Shown here one piece after another: positions 8,493-16,462 of a stretch of DNA of 64,000 nucleotides. The first letter of the stretch is position 1. The number at the start of each line of letters is the position of its first letter. The stretch comes from Methyloferula stellata AR4 (GTDB lineage Bacteria > Pseudomonadota > Alphaproteobacteria > Rhizobiales > Beijerinckiaceae), in assembly GCF_000385335.1 (NCBI RefSeq), contig NZ_ARWA01000001.1, positions 2,372,001 through 2,436,000 on the forward strand, written 5' to 3'. The notes under the pieces are model-generated. The model did not search any database and had not been told where the DNA came from. It saw only the letters and a list, made by a program, of their open reading frames with translations. The position numbers and the translations under genes are program-made.

Positions 8493-8628
8493 GGACATGA
8501 ACTCCAGCCCAAATTGAACTGGAGCAAGCTTAGGCGGGAGCCTCTTCTAAGGCCGTGAAAACGATCGTTAAAACTTTTACGAAAGCCGTATTTTTTGCGT
8601 GAAACTACGCAAGGCCGCGCCCTTGATG

Positions 8629-8659
8629 AAAAAGCCCCGCCGGCCAAAGCCAACGGGGC
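8629..8659 (-). terminator. Hairpin with T-run on the minus strand
   Basis: GCCCCG...CGGGGC is followed on the minus strand by five T residues. No minus-strand gene is evident directly upstream, so the transcript it ends is unclear. Confidence 0.45.
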
Positions 8660-8848
8660 GAAGTGTGGGAGGGAACGGAATCTTCAGCCCAGGCCTAACG
8701 TCAGAATGTCGATTTGGTTGCGCAGCCGGCGGGGCTTAATTGAGCGGCTTGATTGCGCGGCTGGGCTTTTCCCGGTTCGCCCTCTCCGGAATGGCACCCG
8801 CTCCCGATATTGCAATGCTTGCCGCCGCGTTGCATAAACCAAGGCGAC

Positions 8849-8922
8849 GCGGGTGTAGCTCAATGGTAGAGCAGCAGCCTTCCAAGCTGAATACGAGGGT
8901 TCGATTCCCTTCACCCGCTCCA
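8849..8922 (+). tRNA. tRNA-Gly (anticodon UCC)
   Basis: The acceptor stem GCGGGTG pairs with CACCCGC. The D-arm GCTC-AATGGTA-GAGC, anticodon loop CTTCCAA with UCC and T-loop TTCGATT are all present. The discriminator T is at 8919 and CCA is encoded at 8920-8922. It reads GGA/GGG glycine codons. No integrase or element boundary is seen next to it. Confidence 0.95.
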
Positions 8923-9087
8923 GTTTTGACATTAACCTCCTGTCATCGTTAGCCTTTCATCAGGATCATCGAGTGATTCGGGTCCAACGATCCGAATTCC
9001 GGTAATAATCTTGGTAACAATCGCAGCGTTTGGCGGGCGTCATGGACCGATCAAGCAGTACTGGTTGTCCGTTTCTCATTAGGCGCA

Positions 9088-9387
9088 ATGGCGCTCGATA
9101 CGTGCCTTGAAACAGTCACCATGGACGGCAGCGATTTCCTGATCGAGGCTGATATCGAAAACAATAATATATATCTGCTGGGCCGCAAGCTGGCCAAAGG
9201 GACCTATCGCATACTGCCCATCGATCAGGATGATGTTGATGAAGCGACGCGTGACCGCACATGCGTGCCGCGAAATCCGGTCATCCGCATCATTGAAACA
9301 CGCGAGCAGCTTAATACTTTTGTCCGCGCCGCGGCCGCTAAGACGGGCGACGACATAGTGGGAGTGATTTCCGCCACGGGCAGGTAA
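9088..9387 (+). CDS. Hypothetical protein
   Basis: This 99-residue soluble protein has an acidic N-terminal half (GSDFLIEADIENNNIYLLGR, LAKGTYRILPIDQDD) and a helical C-terminus (IIETREQLNTFVRAAAAKTG). No signal peptide or known domain is seen. AGG 6-8 bases upstream supports the ATG. The composition is credible for a real gene, but the family is unknown. It stands alone between the tRNA and the FixL-like kinase. Confidence 0.55.
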   Translation: MALDTCLETVTMDGSDFLIEADIENNNIYLLGRKLAKGTYRILPIDQDDVDEATRDRTCVPRNPVIRIIETREQLNTFVRAAAAKTGDDIVGVISATGR

Positions 9388-9563
9388 AGGCGAGAGAACG
9401 AACATATCGCCGTCGTGGCCTAATCCGGTGGGATGCGGAACAGCCGTTTGGATGGCGGCGCCGCAACCGCCAATGATTTTACATATCGCCGGACTCGATG
9501 TGCGCCATACCCGGTGGCATTGTCATCGCGCCGGGCGTTGCACGCAAAATTGATTTTTGAACT

Positions 9564-10691
9564 TTAACTTTCAGCAACTCGCGCCACAATCGGCAACGTG
9601 AAATGAAAGGTCGCCCCGAGCGATGACGCGCGGTCGAACCAAAGTTCGCCGCCGTGCGCCTTGATGATCGCCTGACAGATCGGCAGGCCGATTCCCATTC
9701 CGTCAGGCTTCGTTGTGACGAAAGGCTCAAAGAGACGAGCCGCCACATCGGAAGATATTCCAAGGCCGGTGTCCGCAACACTGACACGGACATGTGCCCC
9801 CGACCGATCACTTGAGACCCGAAGCTCGCGCTCGATCGTCTCGGCCATCGCCTCGACGGCATTGCGCATCAAGTTGAGCAGAACCTGTTGTATCTGGACG
9901 CGATCAATGAACACGATATCATCTGCGATCAATTGAAAAACGACGGTAACGCCGCTTTGGCGTGCGCTGATCAAAACGAGATCGTTTACGCCGGCAAGCA
10001 TCGCCCTGAGGGTCATATGCTCCCTTTCTCCATCGGACCTCGATGTAAAGGATCGCAAATGGTGAAGAATATCCGTGGCGCGGCGCGCCTGCTGCGCGGC
10101 ACGATCCACGGCGATCGTAAGCTGCGCGGAGTGACCGGCGTCATCAGAGCCTAAAAGCCTGCGCGCGGCATTTAGATAATTGATAATCGCCGTCAAAGGC
10201 TGGTTGAGTTCATGAGCCACCGCGCCGGCCATCTGGCCCATGTCGCTCCTCCGAGAGAAATGGATAAGGTCCAGCTCTTGCCGTCCTAGCGCCGCCGGCC
10301 GCGCCGATCTCTCAGCCGATGGCACGACGATCGCGCGTGCAATTTGAGATATGCCGAGAAGCTGCCCGGAGCGACCCAGAACTGGGGAGAGCGCTAGAGA
10401 GACATGCACGATTTCGCCATCCTTGCGACGGCATAAGCCTTCATAAGGGGGGACTGCTTCGCCCTCCTTGATCCGCCGCGTTGAGATCGCGAGCCTATCT
10501 TCGGTTTCAGAGGTACCGGCGAGCATGGAGGCGGGTCGTCCGAGTGCTTCACCTGCCGTGTAGCCGAACAATTCTTCGGCGCCTGCGTTCCAACTCGAGA
10601 TGACGCCATCTAAACTCTGGCCGATAATCGCATCCTGGGCGCCAGATACGATGGCCGTGAGATCCGCCCAAGGATCGAGCTCCTCTGGCAT
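9564..10691 (-). CDS. FixL-like PAS sensor histidine kinase lacking the haem histidine
   Basis: This 375-residue protein has one PAS domain (about 10-120), a HisKA region with AHELNQPLTAIINYL (phospho-acceptor His160) and a HATPase domain (N-box LLNLMRNAVEAM, then VADTGLGIS and GMGIGL). From HisKA to the end it resembles FixL. FixL binds oxygen through a haem held by a PAS histidine; the matching stretch here (SMLAGTSETEDRLAIST) has none, so the signal is probably not haem-sensed oxygen. There are no membrane segments, so it is cytoplasmic. No FixJ-like response regulator is in the window. It is divergent from the FixK-like gene at 10900, and a decayed copy of its 5' end lies at 12065-12194. 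Confidence 0.85.
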   Translation of the reverse strand: MPEELDPWADLTAIVSGAQDAIIGQSLDGVISSWNAGAEELFGYTAGEALGRPASMLAGTSETEDRLAISTRRIKEGEAVPPYEGLCRRKDGEIVHVSLALSPVLGRSGQLLGISQIARAIVVPSAERSARPAALGRQELDLIHFSRRSDMGQMAGAVAHELNQPLTAIINYLNAARRLLGSDDAGHSAQLTIAVDRAAQQARRATDILHHLRSFTSRSDGEREHMTLRAMLAGVNDLVLISARQSGVTVVFQLIADDIVFIDRVQIQQVLLNLMRNAVEAMAETIERELRVSSDRSGAHVRVSVADTGLGISSDVAARLFEPFVTTKPDGMGIGLPICQAIIKAHGGELWFDRASSLGATFHFTLPIVARVAES

Positions 10692-10715
10692 CGGCGCCCG
10701 CTTTCTCTTTGCTTT

Positions 10716-10731
10716 GGATCAAGGTTGATCC
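10716..10731. promoter_or_regulatory. Inverted repeat in the kinase/FixK-like divergent region
   Basis: GGATCAA-GG-TTGATCC is a perfect inverted repeat 25 bases upstream of the kinase start. The half-site order is opposite to that of an FNR box. It is not conserved in the duplicate region near 12200. Confidence 0.3.
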
Positions 10732-10770
10732 CAGCTCGTATGGCAACTTAGGAGAAGTGCCTTGCCTCGC

Positions 10771-10786
10771 CCTGACAAAAGTCAGG
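10771..10786. promoter_or_regulatory. Conserved inverted repeat, candidate operator, copy 1
   Basis: CCTGACAAAAGTCAGG is a perfect 6-bp inverted repeat around AAAA, about 120 bases before the FixK-like start at 10900. The identical 16-mer precedes the paralogue at 12380 although the flanks have diverged, and its 12-bp core recurs at 18152. Conservation against a diverged background argues for a protein-binding site. Confidence 0.6.
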
Positions 10787-10899
10787 ATTAAACCTTTCTT
10801 TTGGCTCTGAACGCACGTGGATGGCCTGATGCCTATTGGTAAAATGTTTTTATGCATCTTTATGAATGTGCGCATTTCGGAAGCCTTAGGAATGGCTCA

Positions 10900-11622
10900 A
10901 TGACGACACGCGGTCATGCCGATCTCCGCATACGTGCGGTTCGTAGTTGGCCGCGCGAACATGGCAAAGAAGCGCCGCATCTGACCTTGTCGGCTGCTGA
11001 CAAGGTCGAGCTCGGGCGTCTTGCACAGATCATCGAATATAAAACGGTCGGCTCACTTATCTTCTCGCAGGGGGATGAGGCGACCTACCTGTATCTGTTA
11101 GCTGAGGGCGTTGTCCGGACACATCACGTTCTGAATAATGGCGAGAGGCAAGTCTTGGCCTTCCTCTGGCCTGGTGATCTGTTCGGCCTTGCCGAAAATG
11201 GTAGATACCTGAGCTGCGCGGAAGCGATTACACCTTCAAAAGTCTATCGATTTCCCATTAGGAGGCTTGAGCACTTCCTTTTGAAGAACCCGAGTATCCA
11301 AGACAGCTTTTTCGTCAAAGCCGTGTATGACCTGCGAAACACGCAGCGTCAGCTCATCGTCATGGGACGGTTTGATATTCCGCGACGGCTGGCGGCGTTT
11401 CTGCTCGATTGTTCGGCGCATGAGCATTATTTCGATCATCGCACCAAGATCCTCACGCTGCCGATGAACCGCGACGATATCGCAGATTATCTCGGCACCT
11501 CCGCGGAAACCGTGACCCGCGCTCTCAATCGATTGGAAAGTGAAGGGATGGTTCAGCGCATCACAGCCCGCAAGATTGAACTCAAGCCAGCTATCTTGAA
11601 GGCGTTCATCGACCTTAATTGA
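10900..11622 (+). CDS. Crp/Fnr-family regulator, FixK-like, copy 1
   Basis: This 240-residue protein has a cNMP-binding-like beta-roll (GSLIFSQGDEATYLYLLAEG, WPGDLFGLAENG) and a C-terminal HTH (DIADYLGTSAETVTRALNRL). E-T-V-T-R in the recognition helix keeps the E and R of the FNR/FixK E-S-R signature that reads TTGAT half-sites. There is no N-terminal cysteine cluster, so it is FixK-like, not oxygen-sensing FNR. The ATG at 10900 fits AGGA spacing and aligns with the paralogue at 12380; an in-frame upstream ATG at 10852 is not conserved. It is divergent from the FixL-like kinase. FNR-type boxes nearby are plausible targets. Confidence 0.85.
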   Translation: MTTRGHADLRIRAVRSWPREHGKEAPHLTLSAADKVELGRLAQIIEYKTVGSLIFSQGDEATYLYLLAEGVVRTHHVLNNGERQVLAFLWPGDLFGLAENGRYLSCAEAITPSKVYRFPIRRLEHFLLKNPSIQDSFFVKAVYDLRNTQRQLIVMGRFDIPRRLAAFLLDCSAHEHYFDHRTKILTLPMNRDDIADYLGTSAETVTRALNRLESEGMVQRITARKIELKPAILKAFIDLN

Positions 11623-11746
11623 AGATCAGACCAGCATAGCCAAAGTCCCGATGCATCGCGAAGCGATCAATTGACGGTGGGGATAACTTTGGATCTTATT
11701 TTAGCCGCTGCAATCCGCAGCCGGCGGAATCGTTAGAGGAGGGGTA

Positions 11747-11911
11747 ATGGGAACAATTCTGATTATAGTGATACTTATCCTGCTATTCGGCGGCGGGGGT
11801 GGCTACTACGGCTATAGCCGCTATGGCGCAGGCGGTTTGGGCGGTGTCCTTGGCCTAGTGCTCATCATTATCCTCGTGCTCTGGCTGGTGGGCGGCCTCC
11901 ACACCGTGTGA
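11747..11911 (+). CDS. DUF3309-type small membrane peptide
   Basis: This 54-residue peptide starts MGTILIIVILILLFGGGGGY and ends LGLVLIIILVLWLVGGLHTV. Two hydrophobic segments flank a Gly/Tyr-rich turn (YYGYSRYGAGG), the plan of DUF3309 proteins. GAGGAGG precedes the ATG. It probably sits in the inner membrane; function is unknown. A second member lies at 16463. No FNR-type box was found in its upstream region. Confidence 0.75.
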   Translation: MGTILIIVILILLFGGGGGYYGYSRYGAGGLGGVLGLVLIIILVLWLVGGLHTV

Positions 11912-12028
11912 CTTTTCGGCTCTCCTAGCCCGGATGACACTTGCTTTGCCCCGGAAGGCTTTGGTGTCGCCTCTTACCGTGCCGTTTCGCGGCCTTACGC
12001 TGGATCCCTCGGCGGCTGGTCGCAGATG

Positions 12029-12062
12029 AACCACATGTGTTCAATATTGAACACATGTGGTT
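12029..12062. repeat. Perfect 34-bp palindrome
   Basis: The left half reads AACCACATGTGTTCAAT and is followed directly by its exact reverse complement, with no spacer. It sits at the edge of the decayed kinase fragment at 12065. It could be a scar of an excised element, an operator or a cruciform-forming site. Confidence 0.8.
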
Positions 12063-12064
12063 GT

Positions 12065-12194
12065 CGTTAGCAGAAACAATTTTTCGGTCCGGCATTCCAG
12101 CGCGGTGACGATACCATCCAAGCCCGGGCCGAGGATTGCCACCAGGGAGCAGAACGGCAGTCGTCTACCCCAAGGCATCAAGCTCCTCCGCCAT
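12065..12194 (-). pseudogene. Relic of the 5' end of a second FixL-like kinase gene
   Basis: Read from the minus-strand ATG at 12194, the DNA aligns with the first about 45 codons of the kinase at 10691. Shared parts include the MxEELD start, a later ILGPGLDGIVTA matching IIGQSLDGVISS, and the stretch encoding EELFG. It carries an in-frame stop after about ten codons and frame changes. Homology stops at about 12063, exactly at the 34-bp palindrome. It sits in front of the second FixK-like gene as the intact kinase sits in front of the first. The kinase-regulator module was therefore duplicated and this kinase copy was lost. Confidence 0.75.
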
Positions 12195-12239
12195 CGGCGC
12201 ATCCTTTCTCATTAAGGCTAAATAATTATCTGCGCTGTT

Positions 12240-12255
12240 CCTGACAAAAGTCAGG
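12240..12255. promoter_or_regulatory. Conserved inverted repeat, candidate operator, copy 2
   Basis: Identical 16-mer CCTGACAAAAGTCAGG, about 130 bases before the second FixK-like start at 12380. The surrounding promoter DNA has diverged from copy 1, so retention of the exact sequence suggests selection. Confidence 0.6.
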
Positions 12256-12379
12256 GAGCGATCCCTCATTTTCTGATCTTGGACATAGCTTGATGATCCG
12301 ATGCCGAGCAGCTCCTTGGTAAAATATTCCTCTGCATTTTTATGAACGTGCTCGTCTCGGAAGCTTTAGGAAGCGCTCA

Positions 12380-13111
12380 ATGCGCCGCATGACGATACGA
12401 GGTCATGCGGATCTCCAAATATGTGCGGTTCGCAGTTGGCCACGCGAACACGTCAAGGAAGCGCCGCATCTAACCTTGTCGGCTACGGATAAAATCGAGC
12501 TCGGTCGTCTTGCACAGATCGTCGAGTATAAAACGGCTGGTTCACTTATCTTTTCACAAGGCAGCGAAGCCGCCTACCTGTATCTGCTGGCGAGTGGCGT
12601 AGTCCGAACATATCACGTTCTGAATAATGGAGAGCGCCAAGTCCTGGCCTTTCATTGGCCTGGCGATCTGTTCGGACTTGCCGAAAATGGCAAATATCTC
12701 GATTCCTCAGAAACGATTGCTTCTTCCAAGGTCTATCGATTTCCCGTCGGGAGGCTTGAGCAATTCCTTCTGATGAACCCGAATATCCAAGAAATTTTTT
12801 TAGTGAAAGCCGTGCATGATTTACGAAATACGCAACGCCAGCTCATTGTCATGGGACGGCTTGACATCCCGCGGCGGCTGGCGGCGTTTCTGCTCGATTG
12901 TTCGGCACATGAACGTTATTTCGATCATCGCGCCAACATTCTGACGCTGCCGATGAACCGCTACGATATCGCAGATTATCTCGGTACTTCCGCCGAAACC
13001 GTGACCCGCGCTCTCAGCCGATTGGAAAGCGAAGGCATGGTTCGCCGCGTCACAGCCCGCAAGATCGAACTTAAGCCAAGCACCTTAAAGGCGTTCGTCA
13101 ACTTTGATTAA
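12380..13111 (+). CDS. Crp/Fnr-family regulator, FixK-like, copy 2
   Basis: This 243-residue protein is highly similar along its whole length to the regulator at 10900. It has the beta-roll with GSLIFSQGSEAAYLYLLASG and the HTH DIADYLGTSAETVTRALSRL. It lacks FNR-type cysteines. The start has a three-codon insertion relative to copy 1 (MRRM against M), and AGGA lies 8 bases before the ATG at 12380. It arose by duplication of the kinase-regulator module; its own kinase partner survives only as the relic at 12065. Differences lie mostly outside the HTH, so both copies may bind the same sites but respond to different inputs. Confidence 0.85.
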   Translation: MRRMTIRGHADLQICAVRSWPREHVKEAPHLTLSATDKIELGRLAQIVEYKTAGSLIFSQGSEAAYLYLLASGVVRTYHVLNNGERQVLAFHWPGDLFGLAENGKYLDSSETIASSKVYRFPVGRLEQFLLMNPNIQEIFLVKAVHDLRNTQRQLIVMGRLDIPRRLAAFLLDCSAHERYFDHRANILTLPMNRYDIADYLGTSAETVTRALSRLESEGMVRRVTARKIELKPSTLKAFVNFD

Positions 13112-13210
13112 AGCGTGACGTATTTTAAGGCTGGCTCGGCTGCGCGATCGCCGCATGAAGTGGACTTCCATGTCATTATGATAGGGAGCTACGCCATACC
13201 TCATCACTGT

Positions 13211-13224
13211 TTGATCGAGGTCAA
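13211..13224 (+). promoter_or_regulatory. FNR/FixK-type box before the PAS/HWE kinase
   Basis: TTGAT-CGAG-GTCAA has one mismatch to TTGAT-N4-ATCAA. It is centred about 101 bases upstream of the ATG at 13319, in keeping with a -41.5 activator site and a leader of about 60 bases. Confidence 0.5.
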
Positions 13225-13318
13225 GGTCCATCGCGTGGGTTTTTGGTTTTCTGGCAATCAGTAGAAGATGCCCGGCGCTATATTTATTATCGTCAGGTCT
13301 CGTGCTGAAGAGTAGTGC

Positions 13319-14410
13319 ATGGAGATCGAACCGCAACCAACCTCAGACTTTGTGCCTTCTCAAATCTGCACGTTGTTTGCGATTTCGGCCGACGCTTGCG
13401 AGGCTGTGAAGAGCAATCTGGCCGCCCGGCTTTTCAACCTCATCGCAGATGCGATCATCGTTGCCAGCGATGCGGACGAAATCATTTTCGTCAATCATCA
13501 AGCCGAAGAATTGTTCGGCTATGGAGCCAAGGAGATCGCGGGCCGGGCTCTCGGCACGCTGATTTCTTCCTCGGAGACACCCTGGCAGGCGCAGGCAATG
13601 CAACCATTTTGCACGCAATCCCTCGTTCTCAATCAAGGAGCGGAGGTCGTCGGACAGCGACGTGACGGGAAGCAATTTTTCGCCGAAGCCTCGATTACCC
13701 CCGCTCGTCAAAATGAGGCTCGGATCCGTATTCTGGTCCTGCGCGATATTTCGGCACGCAAACGAGAGGAAGATCATATGCGCGCTGCTTTGAAGGAACT
13801 GAGCGAAGCGGTCGAGGCAAAATCGCTTCTTTTGGAAGAGCTTCATCATCGCATGAAGAACAACCACCAAGTCATCCTTTCTATGATTCGCCTTCAGAAA
13901 GCGCGCCCGATCGGCCCCGAAGCTAAAGCCGAGCTCAATAATATGGAGACGCGGATTGCGGCCTTGAGCGGCGTCGGCGGCGAGCTTCTCCTCGCGCGCG
14001 AGGAGCAGTCGATTGCCTTAAGTACCTACCTGCGCCAGCTCGTTGGAAAGCTCAAAGACGTGTTCTGCCTTGCGCCTCTCTCCGTTGCCTTTCGGCTCGA
14101 ACTCGAAGACATCAACGTTCCGGCCAAAACGGCAGCCAATATCGGCTTGTTGATCAATGAAGCAATCACCAACAGTTTCAAACATGCCGTGCCAAAAGGA
14201 GCGACGGAGATCAGCGTTGGCCTATCTCGAAGTGACGGCAATATTCTTCTGACCATCGGAGACAATGGCCCAGGCCCAGGCGTCGATCCGTCAGAGCATG
14301 TCGGTGGAACCGCATTGATGCGGCTTCTCGCCAAACAATTGATGGGAACGATCGAACTCAATCGGTCAAAACTTGGGGTGCACTATCTGATCCGGTTTCC
14401 GGCGTGCTAG
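13319..14410 (+). CDS. PAS-HisKA_2/HWE-type sensor histidine kinase
   Basis: This 363-residue cytoplasmic protein has a PAS domain (about 38-145; IVASDADEIIFVNHQAEELF). The dimerisation/phospho-acceptor region LLLEELHHRMKNNHQVILSM follows, with acceptor His177 probable, then a HATPase with LLINEAITNSFKHAVP and IGDNGPGPG. The HHRMKNN motif marks the HisKA_2/HWE class often used in light, general-stress or redox signalling in alphaproteobacteria. No response regulator or EcfG/PhyR pair is adjacent. A FNR-type box lies upstream at 13211, so its expression may depend on the neighbouring FixK-like proteins. Confidence 0.85.
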   Translation: MEIEPQPTSDFVPSQICTLFAISADACEAVKSNLAARLFNLIADAIIVASDADEIIFVNHQAEELFGYGAKEIAGRALGTLISSSETPWQAQAMQPFCTQSLVLNQGAEVVGQRRDGKQFFAEASITPARQNEARIRILVLRDISARKREEDHMRAALKELSEAVEAKSLLLEELHHRMKNNHQVILSMIRLQKARPIGPEAKAELNNMETRIAALSGVGGELLLAREEQSIALSTYLRQLVGKLKDVFCLAPLSVAFRLELEDINVPAKTAANIGLLINEAITNSFKHAVPKGATEISVGLSRSDGNILLTIGDNGPGPGVDPSEHVGGTALMRLLAKQLMGTIELNRSKLGVHYLIRFPAC

Positions 14411-14422
14411 AGCATCGTGCGC

Positions 14423-14461
14423 AAAAGTGTCAGCGAAGCCTAAACGACGCTCTACACTTTT
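14423..14461. terminator. Weak hairpin after the HWE kinase
   Basis: AAAAGTGT and ACACTTTT pair across a 23-base loop just after the kinase stop. The loose form and partial likeness to the interspersed repeats at 3937 and 53631 make it a possible terminator or a degenerate repeat copy. Confidence 0.35.
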
Positions 14462-14536
14462 CACGTAATCCCACTTGAAAGCGGGATGTTTTAGCGGACC
14501 GTATTGCCGGTGTGCTCCCAAACGTGGGCGGAGGGC

Positions 14537-14998
14537 TCACTCATCAATCTCACGCTCTCGGCTGAGGCCGATCAGCTCGTTGGCAAACTTCTTCTTCTGT
14601 TGATCATCAAGGCTCGCATAGAGCGGTTGGGCCGCATCGGCGAGCTTCTTTACATTGGCAGAGCGCTCGCCGAGAAACTTCGCATGGTCGTTTAAATATT
14701 GGATGACGTCGCCTCCGTCTTTCCGCTTCTCGTGTTCGGCTTGGAAGGCCACCAGACGATCAGCGCGAGCCTTATCGATGTCGTGCACGGCGCTTTCAAA
14801 ACCGGGCCAGTTCTTCTCTTGATCCGGCGTAAGACGCAGATCGGCCTTGACGTGTGCCGTGCGGGCGTCCGATTCAGCAACAATTTGATTGGCAGTCAAT
14901 GCGGCACGATCTGCGCGGTTTTCCGCGAAAGCTGATCCTGCGACTCCAACACCGGAGATGAGGGCCGCGACAGTTGCAGTCAGAAGGACTTTCTTCAT
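14537..14998 (-). CDS. Spy/CpxP-like periplasmic LTXXQ protein, copy 1
   Basis: This 153-residue protein has a signal peptide (MKKVLLTATVAALISGVGVA, cleavage near AFAE). The helical mature chain carries two LTXXQ-like motifs (LRLTPDQEKNW; YASLDDQQKKKF), as in Spy/CpxP envelope-stress chaperones. GGAGAG before the ATG at 14998 decides the start. It is nearly identical to 17408-17869, and the duplication extends into the upstream DNA. A FNR-type box lies 98 bases upstream at 15096. It is probably a periplasmic chaperone or sensor modulator. Confidence 0.8.
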   Translation of the reverse strand: MKKVLLTATVAALISGVGVAGSAFAENRADRAALTANQIVAESDARTAHVKADLRLTPDQEKNWPGFESAVHDIDKARADRLVAFQAEHEKRKDGGDVIQYLNDHAKFLGERSANVKKLADAAQPLYASLDDQQKKKFANELIGLSREREIDE

Positions 14999-15095
14999 GG
15001 CATTCTCTCCAAAGGATATTTGCCTCAGCACAATGCTTCGACACTGTCTCTCCTTAAAGACAGTGATCAGTCTTCTTGATTGGCCTGCGCTCGCA

Positions 15096-15109
15096 TTGAG
15101 CTGGATCAA
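15096..15109 (-). promoter_or_regulatory. FNR/FixK-type box before Spy-like copy 1
   Basis: TTGAG-CTGG-ATCAA, one mismatch to consensus, centred about 104 bases upstream of the start at 14998. The half-sites are kept in the duplicate at 17966 while the 4-base spacer differs, which suggests selection for binding. Confidence 0.6.
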
Positions 15110-15230
15110 TCATACGCATCGCAATTGAATTCGTGCTTGAGTAAAGTTTTCATGACGTATTGCGTTGCTTCTACGTCGAGACCACTCAGACGGTTCTTAC
15201 GAAGAAGAACGGCGTCATCGTGAGCTGCTG

Positions 15231-15413
15231 TCACAGCCAATTAATCCCGGCCAGCAACAGTATCCGTTGAAGAATCGCCCCCAGGCAGACCAACGCGACT
15301 AGCAATTTGAGAAGGTTTGCCAAACGACCATCATTCACAAACTTATCGATGGCCCAAAAACAAATTGCACCCACGACTAAAATAATCAGAATTCCAATTA
15401 AAATCGAAAGCAT
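15231..15413 (-). CDS. Small two-segment membrane protein
   Basis: This 60-residue protein has two hydrophobic helices (MLSILIGILIILVVGAICFW and LLKLLVALVCLGAILQRILL) joined by a charged turn (AIDKFVNDGRLAN). The plan resembles Thivi_2564-type small membrane proteins. AGGGGA precedes the ATG. A perfect FNR/FixK box lies about 130 bases upstream at 15539, shared with the divergent gene at 15618. Function is unknown. Confidence 0.65.
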   Translation of the reverse strand: MLSILIGILIILVVGAICFWAIDKFVNDGRLANLLKLLVALVCLGAILQRILLLAGINWL

Positions 15414-15538
15414 AACGTTCCCCTGTGCTGGACGAATATACGAACCAAATCTGGACCGGCCGCAAGGGGCGCACTCGGAGTGATGGTTCGAACGCCACCT
15501 TGCGGTGGGACAGTATTATGAGACCGGACTGAATTATG

Positions 15539-15552
15539 TTGATAGAAATCAA
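15539..15552. promoter_or_regulatory. Perfect FNR/FixK consensus box
   Basis: TTGATAGAAATCAA matches TTGAT-N4-ATCAA exactly. It lies between divergent genes starting at 15413 (-) and 15618 (+), about 132 and 73 bases from them. It is the strongest of seven such sites in this island. Confidence 0.75.
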
Positions 15553-15617
15553 TCAACGTCCCGCGGGCATCAACTATCTTACAGGCGGTTCCAGAATTCA
15601 TCTGGAAATGTCGGATA

Positions 15618-15887
15618 ATGGAGATGACTGTGAAAGTTGGATTTCTAATGACTGCTAGCATGCTCGCTTGCCTCGCTATGCCTCTCGCCGTGCAGGCCCA
15701 GGGCGTCGTGCGGGGAAGTGAACGAGGCGCGGCGACTGGTGAACGCGCCGCTGGTCCGGTCGGCGGGGCGGTTGGTGGTGTGGTCGGCGGTGTGACCGGC
15801 GGTGTCGTCGGCGGCGTCAGGGGCGCGCTTGGACTGCGGCACCATCACCACGGCTACTATCATCGCCATCATCGTTATTATCATTAA
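15618..15887 (+). CDS. Exported glycine-zipper protein with His-rich tail
   Basis: This 89-residue protein has a signal peptide (VGFLMTASMLACLAMPLAVQ, AQG). A long glycine zipper follows (AGPVGGAVGGVVGGVTGGVV). The C-terminal tail is HHHHGYYHRHHRYYH. The N-terminal two thirds resemble the protein at 7643, but the Cys motif is replaced by the His/Tyr tail, which could bind metal. A perfect FNR box lies 73 bases upstream. It is likely envelope-associated. Confidence 0.65.
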   Translation: MEMTVKVGFLMTASMLACLAMPLAVQAQGVVRGSERGAATGERAAGPVGGAVGGVVGGVTGGVVGGVRGALGLRHHHHGYYHRHHRYYH

Positions 15888-16236
15888 TCGGGGCTGGACC
15901 GATCGAGTCGTGGCCTAATAGCCGAGATTGAAAAGGAGCTAGGCGCTGTCCTTTTGTAAGCGCCTATCTCTCCGTGATACAGCTCGTCACCGCGCTTTTT
16001 CGTTTGGTCGCGCTGCTTGAGGTAACTCAAAGCCCCGCCGCTTGGTGTCGGTAGATGGCGGCAAAGTCCACTCACCCCAAAGAGCAAGAGCGCCATGAAA
16101 TGCATCGGAACCCGTGGCGCCGAAGTCGCCACTCTCGGCGCATGTCATGACTGTCTTCCCTCTTGACCAAAGGAGGGTCGGATGACTCTCATGCACATAG
16201 CGGCGCGGTCGCCGGCAAGATCGTCGCGAGGGCGCC

Positions 16237-16262
16237 ACTTCGGATTGGCTTCAATCCGAAGT
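16237..16262. terminator. Perfect 11-bp hairpin
   Basis: ACTTCGGATTG and CAATCCGAAGT enclose a GCTT loop. No T-run follows on either strand, so terminator function is uncertain. Confidence 0.4.
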
Positions 16263-16315
16263 CATGATTAGAGACTTCAGAGCTACGGATCTCGCGGCGG
16301 TCTTTCTATTCATTT

Positions 16316-16341
16316 CCGCACCCGTTGGGTTCCGGGTGCGG
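16316..16341 (+). terminator. Hairpin followed by CTATTTCCC
   Basis: CCGCACCCG and CGGGTGCGG form a 9-bp stem with an 8-base loop, followed by a short pyrimidine-rich stretch. No plus-strand gene ends directly upstream. The whole 15888-16462 gap otherwise shows no convincing gene. Confidence 0.4.
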
Positions 16342-16462
16342 CTATTTCCCATATGTGTCGGTCGAACTTGAAAATCGTCACACCTGGATCGAAAGTCCTC
16401 AGTTTGAGACAATCAATCGCAAGCCGAGACTAGGGTTCGAGAGCTGGTTGATCTCTGCTGAC

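Noticed and set aside
8684-8932. Minus-strand open frame encoding KGIEPSYSAWKAAALPLSYT
   Set aside because: It is the reverse complement of tRNA-Gly plus flank, a well-known spurious protein call.
10716-10731. GGATCAA-GG-TTGATCC as an FNR/FixK site
   Set aside because: Half-sites are in the opposite order (ATCAA then TTGAT) with a 2-base centre, so it does not fit TTGAT-N4-ATCAA. It is kept only as a plain inverted repeat.
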